Assembly (NCBI RefSeq): GCF_009176305.1
Contig: NZ_BLAJ01000001.1
Coordinates: forward strand, 930,001 to 994,000
DNA from: Martinezella dioscoreae
GTDB lineage: Bacteria; Pseudomonadota; Alphaproteobacteria; Rhizobiales; Rhizobiaceae
Reading direction: 5' to 3'
DNA length: 64,000 nt
In this document: in pieces, positions 61,862 through 64,000 of the stretch
How the letters are laid out: each line of letters opens with the position of its first letter
Position numbering within the stretch: the stretch's first letter is position 1
Program-made: the position numbers and the translations under genes
The notes under the pieces: generated by a model
The model's input: only the letters and a program-made list of their open reading frames with translations
Told to the model about the DNA's origin: nothing
Database searches by the model: none

Positions 61862-62794
61862 ATGATGGAGGCCGGATTGGCGCGCAGCTACAGTGTCTAT
61901 GATGTGTTCACCGACAGCAAACTGGCGGGCAATCCACTTGCGATCATCTTCGATGCCGAAGGGTTGAGCGACGAGGCGATGCAGGCGATCGCCAGGGAAA
62001 TGAACCTTTCAGAGACCGTATTCGTGCTGCCGCCGCAAAATCCCGCCCATACGGCAAACCTGCGGATATTCACGCCTGGTCGCGAACTGCCTTTTGCCGG
62101 GCATCCGACCGTCGGCACGGCGATCGCCTTGGCGGAGAAGGCCCATGCCAATCATGGCGGAGATCTCGATCTCGTTTCCGTTCTCGACGAGCGCGTCGGG
62201 CCGGTGCGCTGCGCCATCAAGCTGCGACAGAACAAGGCGAGCTTTGCAGAGTTCGACCTGCCGAAAAAGTCGCAGGAGATCCTGCTGCCGCTCGACAGGG
62301 CCGATATCGCCAATGCACTCAGCCTGAAGATCACCGAAATCGGCTTCGAGAATCATGTGCCCTCGATCTGGAGTGCCGGAGTACCGTTTCTTCTGGTGCC
62401 GGTTCACGACGTCGGCGCGGCGGAAAGGCTGGAATTCGATCAGCAGCTCTGGGAAAAGACGGTGCCGTTCGTCGACGGCGCGCTTGCCTCGGCTTTCATC
62501 TATTGTCGCGGCGGCGTCAATCACGTTGCCAAATTCCATGCGCGCATGTTCCCTGTAGGAATGGGTATCGTCGAGGACCCGGCGACAGGTGCTGCGGTGG
62601 CGGCGCTATCCGGTGCGATCAATCAGTTCGACGCCCTGCCGGATGGACATCATCCGGTCATCATAGAGCAGGGCGTCGAGATGGGGCGGCCGTCGCTGAT
62701 TCATCTTCACCTCGACATCGATGGCGGCCTGATCGCCAATGCACGTATCGGCGGCCAGGCGGTGCGTGTTGCATCAGGAATTCTTGAGCTTTGA
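61862..62794 (+). CDS. PhzF-family isomerase-like protein
   Basis: 310 residues from ATG 61862; the next codon is also ATG. Two-lobed PhzF fold: YSVYDVFTDSKLAGNPLAII (about 10-29), NLSETVFVLPP (Glu expected to be catalytic), FTPGRELPFAGHPTVGTAIAL, and the second-lobe mirror GMGIVEDPATGAAVAALSGAI. Family members isomerise or epimerise small metabolites; PhzF itself acts in phenazine synthesis, but no phenazine genes are here, so it is a general family member of unknown substrate. Confidence 0.9.
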   Translation: MMEAGLARSYSVYDVFTDSKLAGNPLAIIFDAEGLSDEAMQAIAREMNLSETVFVLPPQNPAHTANLRIFTPGRELPFAGHPTVGTAIALAEKAHANHGGDLDLVSVLDERVGPVRCAIKLRQNKASFAEFDLPKKSQEILLPLDRADIANALSLKITEIGFENHVPSIWSAGVPFLLVPVHDVGAAERLEFDQQLWEKTVPFVDGALASAFIYCRGGVNHVAKFHARMFPVGMGIVEDPATGAAVAALSGAINQFDALPDGHHPVIIEQGVEMGRPSLIHLHLDIDGGLIANARIGGQAVRVASGILEL

Positions 62795-62918
62795 TTTTAT
62801 TGAGTTTTCGGCGACCTCTGAAATTTTTTTGACAAAAAAACAAAGAAAATTCGTCTGGCCGCTGGACAATCAAACCGATCCTATTTATATGCCCGATCAC
62901 GCCGCCAGCAAGCGGTAC

Positions 62919-62994
<76 letters not shown>

Positions 62995-63059
62995 AAAACT
63001 CCTTGAAATCGTTAGGCAATTTGCAACGCGTTAGGGTTTTCGGCTGTTGGGGCTGTCGG

Positions 63060-63356
63060 TCAATCGGAGAGCCTGCCCAGTAGAAGGCCGGTAAATAGAC
63101 CGAGTAGCGCTGTCACGATCAGGACCGAGCTCGTGGCTGTCGGATTTTCCCTTGCGGCCTGCACCACATTCCTGCCCTCGGAGCGGGCATGGTCCGCGAT
63201 GCTTGCAACTTTTCCCCTTGTCGAAGAAAGAGCCTCGTCGGCGCGATCCGAGGCGCTGTCGATGCGCCTTGCCAATTCGGTGGAGAGCTTATCGATCTGG
63301 CTGCGAAGCTCGTTGATCTGAGTGTTGATATCCTTGTCCAGCGAGACGTCGGCCAT
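63060..63356 (-). CDS. YqjD/ElaB (DUF883)-like membrane-anchored protein
   Basis: 98 residues from MADVSLDKDINTQ, with AAGGAGA eight bases upstream, which decides the start (a longer open frame exists). A long amphipathic helix (about 5-70: INELRSQIDKLSTELARRIDS, KVASIADHARSEG) and a C-terminal membrane span (SVLIVTALLGLFTGLLLGRL) just before the end, the layout of ElaB/YqjD. Such proteins tether ribosomes to the membrane in E. coli stationary phase. Assignment rests on architecture. Confidence 0.8.
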   Translation of the reverse strand: MADVSLDKDINTQINELRSQIDKLSTELARRIDSASDRADEALSSTRGKVASIADHARSEGRNVVQAARENPTATSSVLIVTALLGLFTGLLLGRLSD

Positions 63357-63502
63357 GATGTTCTCCTTGATAGGGGGAAGTGCCCTTAGGAACGAACGGA
63401 GGCTTGCTTTGGTTCCCGTCCGCCATGGATTGATGTCTGGATGCTGAAGTCTGTTAAACGGGAATGGAATTGATGATCCGCTGCCGGAAGAGAAGGCCCG
63501 GT

Positions 63503-63625
63503 TCAGCGCAGATGCAGCAGAAATGCCGTTGGCGCGGTTAGCGACATCGTGAAGAGAAATAGGGACAGCCCGTATTTCAACCTTCTCATGCGGCGTGTCT
63601 TTACGCCCTCCCAGTCGTAACTCAT
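63503..63625 (-). CDS. Small membrane protein, 40 residues
   Basis: A 40-codon frame starts MSYDWEGVKTRRMRRLKYG and continues with one hydrophobic segment (LSLFLFTMSLTAPTAFLL) to a short basic end. A good ribosome site (AGAGGA eight bases before the ATG) supports translation. Positive residues before the span suggest an N-in orientation. It lies upstream of the YqjD-like gene on the same strand. No family is recognised. Confidence 0.55.
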   Translation of the reverse strand: MSYDWEGVKTRRMRRLKYGLSLFLFTMSLTAPTAFLLHLR

Positions 63626-63949
63626 AAGTATATCCTCTCTGATTCATGTCTTATCGACGTCGAGAAATATCCCAGGAATTGTTTGCGCGAAGCTTGCGGA
63701 ACATTTTTCTTAGATCGATGAATAGACGTGCCGGATTATACAATCCAGCGCTGCATATTTGCCTTGATTTTTGCAAGTATAAGCATAAAGCCTCACCCTC
63801 AAAGCAAACGGACTTTGATCCGGTTCTTTTGGGATGTCTTGTTAGATCAATGCTCTTTGGTTTGACGATTACGAAGATGAAGAGCTTGAGTTGGGCTGCA
63901 AAAGCGGCTCTTCGATCGCTATATCCGGATGATCGCGATCGGAGATTGC
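63626..63949. other. Intergenic region, no convincing gene
   Basis: 324 bases between the small membrane protein (minus strand) and the gene starting at 63950 (plus strand). AT-richer than its surroundings. A 104-codon open frame on the minus strand crosses it, but it has no ribosome site, no recognisable sequence and overlaps the next gene start, so it is not called. Confidence 0.5.
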
Positions 63950-64000
63950 ATGCGGACTGCAACATCGGAAATTCCGGCAGAAGCCCGAGCGGCTTTGGCA
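63950..64000 (+). CDS. Start of an unidentified gene, cut by the window end
   Basis: ATG at 63950 preceded by GGAG six bases upstream, open for 17 codons to the end of the window (MRTATSEIPAEARAALA). The codons look coding for this genome. Too little is present to name a family. Confidence 0.5.
   Translation, partial: MRTATSEIPAEARAALA

Noticed and set aside
63651-63965. 104-codon minus-strand frame near the window end
   Set aside because: No ribosome site or recognisable sequence, and it overlaps the start of a plausible plus-strand gene.

Overview
This window looks like chromosome from a member of the genus Rhizobium (Alphaproteobacteria, Rhizobiales). The basis is its high GC content, a circularly permuted alphaproteobacterial tmRNA gene, two copies of the palindromic RIME repeat known from rhizobia, and a housekeeping order (thyA-folA-hflK-hflC-degP, serB/miaA divergent, ilvB-ilvH, ilvC) that I recall from Rhizobium and Agrobacterium chromosomes. 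No phage, transposase, CRISPR array or rRNA was found. The assignment rests on recognition, not on a database search.

Layout. 0-8 kb: tail of an RND efflux pump, an isolated flagellin, an OmpA-type lipoprotein, a DUF2000/AraC divergent pair, a polar amino-acid ABC importer operon (minus strand) and a GlcD/Dld-type FAD dehydrogenase. 8.5-12.3 kb: a very large AsmA-family envelope protein. 12.3-22 kb: a protein-quality-control neighbourhood with the two-piece tmRNA (ssrA), its adaptor sspB, two small conserved companions (DUF4169 and a ribbon-helix-helix protein), then thyA, folA, hflK, hflC and a DegP protease. 22-30 kb: a tandem pair of acetyltransferases, serB/miaA with overlapping start codons, a HerA-type ATPase, and the ilvB-ilvH acetolactate synthase operon. 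That operon is preceded by an unannotated 18-codon leader peptide rich in Ile/Val/Leu codons and by an attenuator.

30-49 kb is more accessory: an orphan KpsC-like capsule glycosyltransferase, a LysE exporter joined to a cobalt-type nitrile hydratase operon, a RecD/Pif1-like helicase, pdxJ, two AT-richer genes of unknown function, and several regulator/enzyme pairs. These pairs are HxlR with an NmrA-type reductase and an FAD monooxygenase, TetR with an MFS pump, Lrp with an Asp/Glu racemase, and AraC with a zinc alcohol dehydrogenase. A GNAT gene broken by a one-base frameshift and a MarR-GNAT fusion also lie here. 49-64 kb: a TetR gene with a perfect 16-bp palindrome before it, ilvC, a methyltransferase, an AbrB/PIN toxin-antitoxin pair, a PLP aminotransferase, a Fe3+-type ABC importer followed by a 2OG-Fe(II) oxygenase, an EEP-family hydrolase, a NUDIX protein, a PhzF protein, tRNA-Lys(CUU), a YqjD/ElaB-like protein and a 40-residue membrane protein.

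How the parts work together. ilvB, ilvH and ilvC supply the first two steps of branched-chain amino-acid synthesis, and the leader/attenuator should couple ilvBH transcription to the supply of charged branched-chain tRNAs. ssrA and sspB form a tagging-and-delivery pair for ClpXP; HflKC and DegP cover membrane and periplasmic proteostasis nearby. thyA and folA form the thymidylate cycle. The most interesting item is the ilv leader, because its best promoter places transcription initiation almost on the leader AUG. Nothing in the window amounts to a clearly new multi-gene system; the next best candidates are the LysE-nitrile hydratase operon with a His-rich alpha subunit and the ssrA-sspB-DUF4169-RHH cluster.
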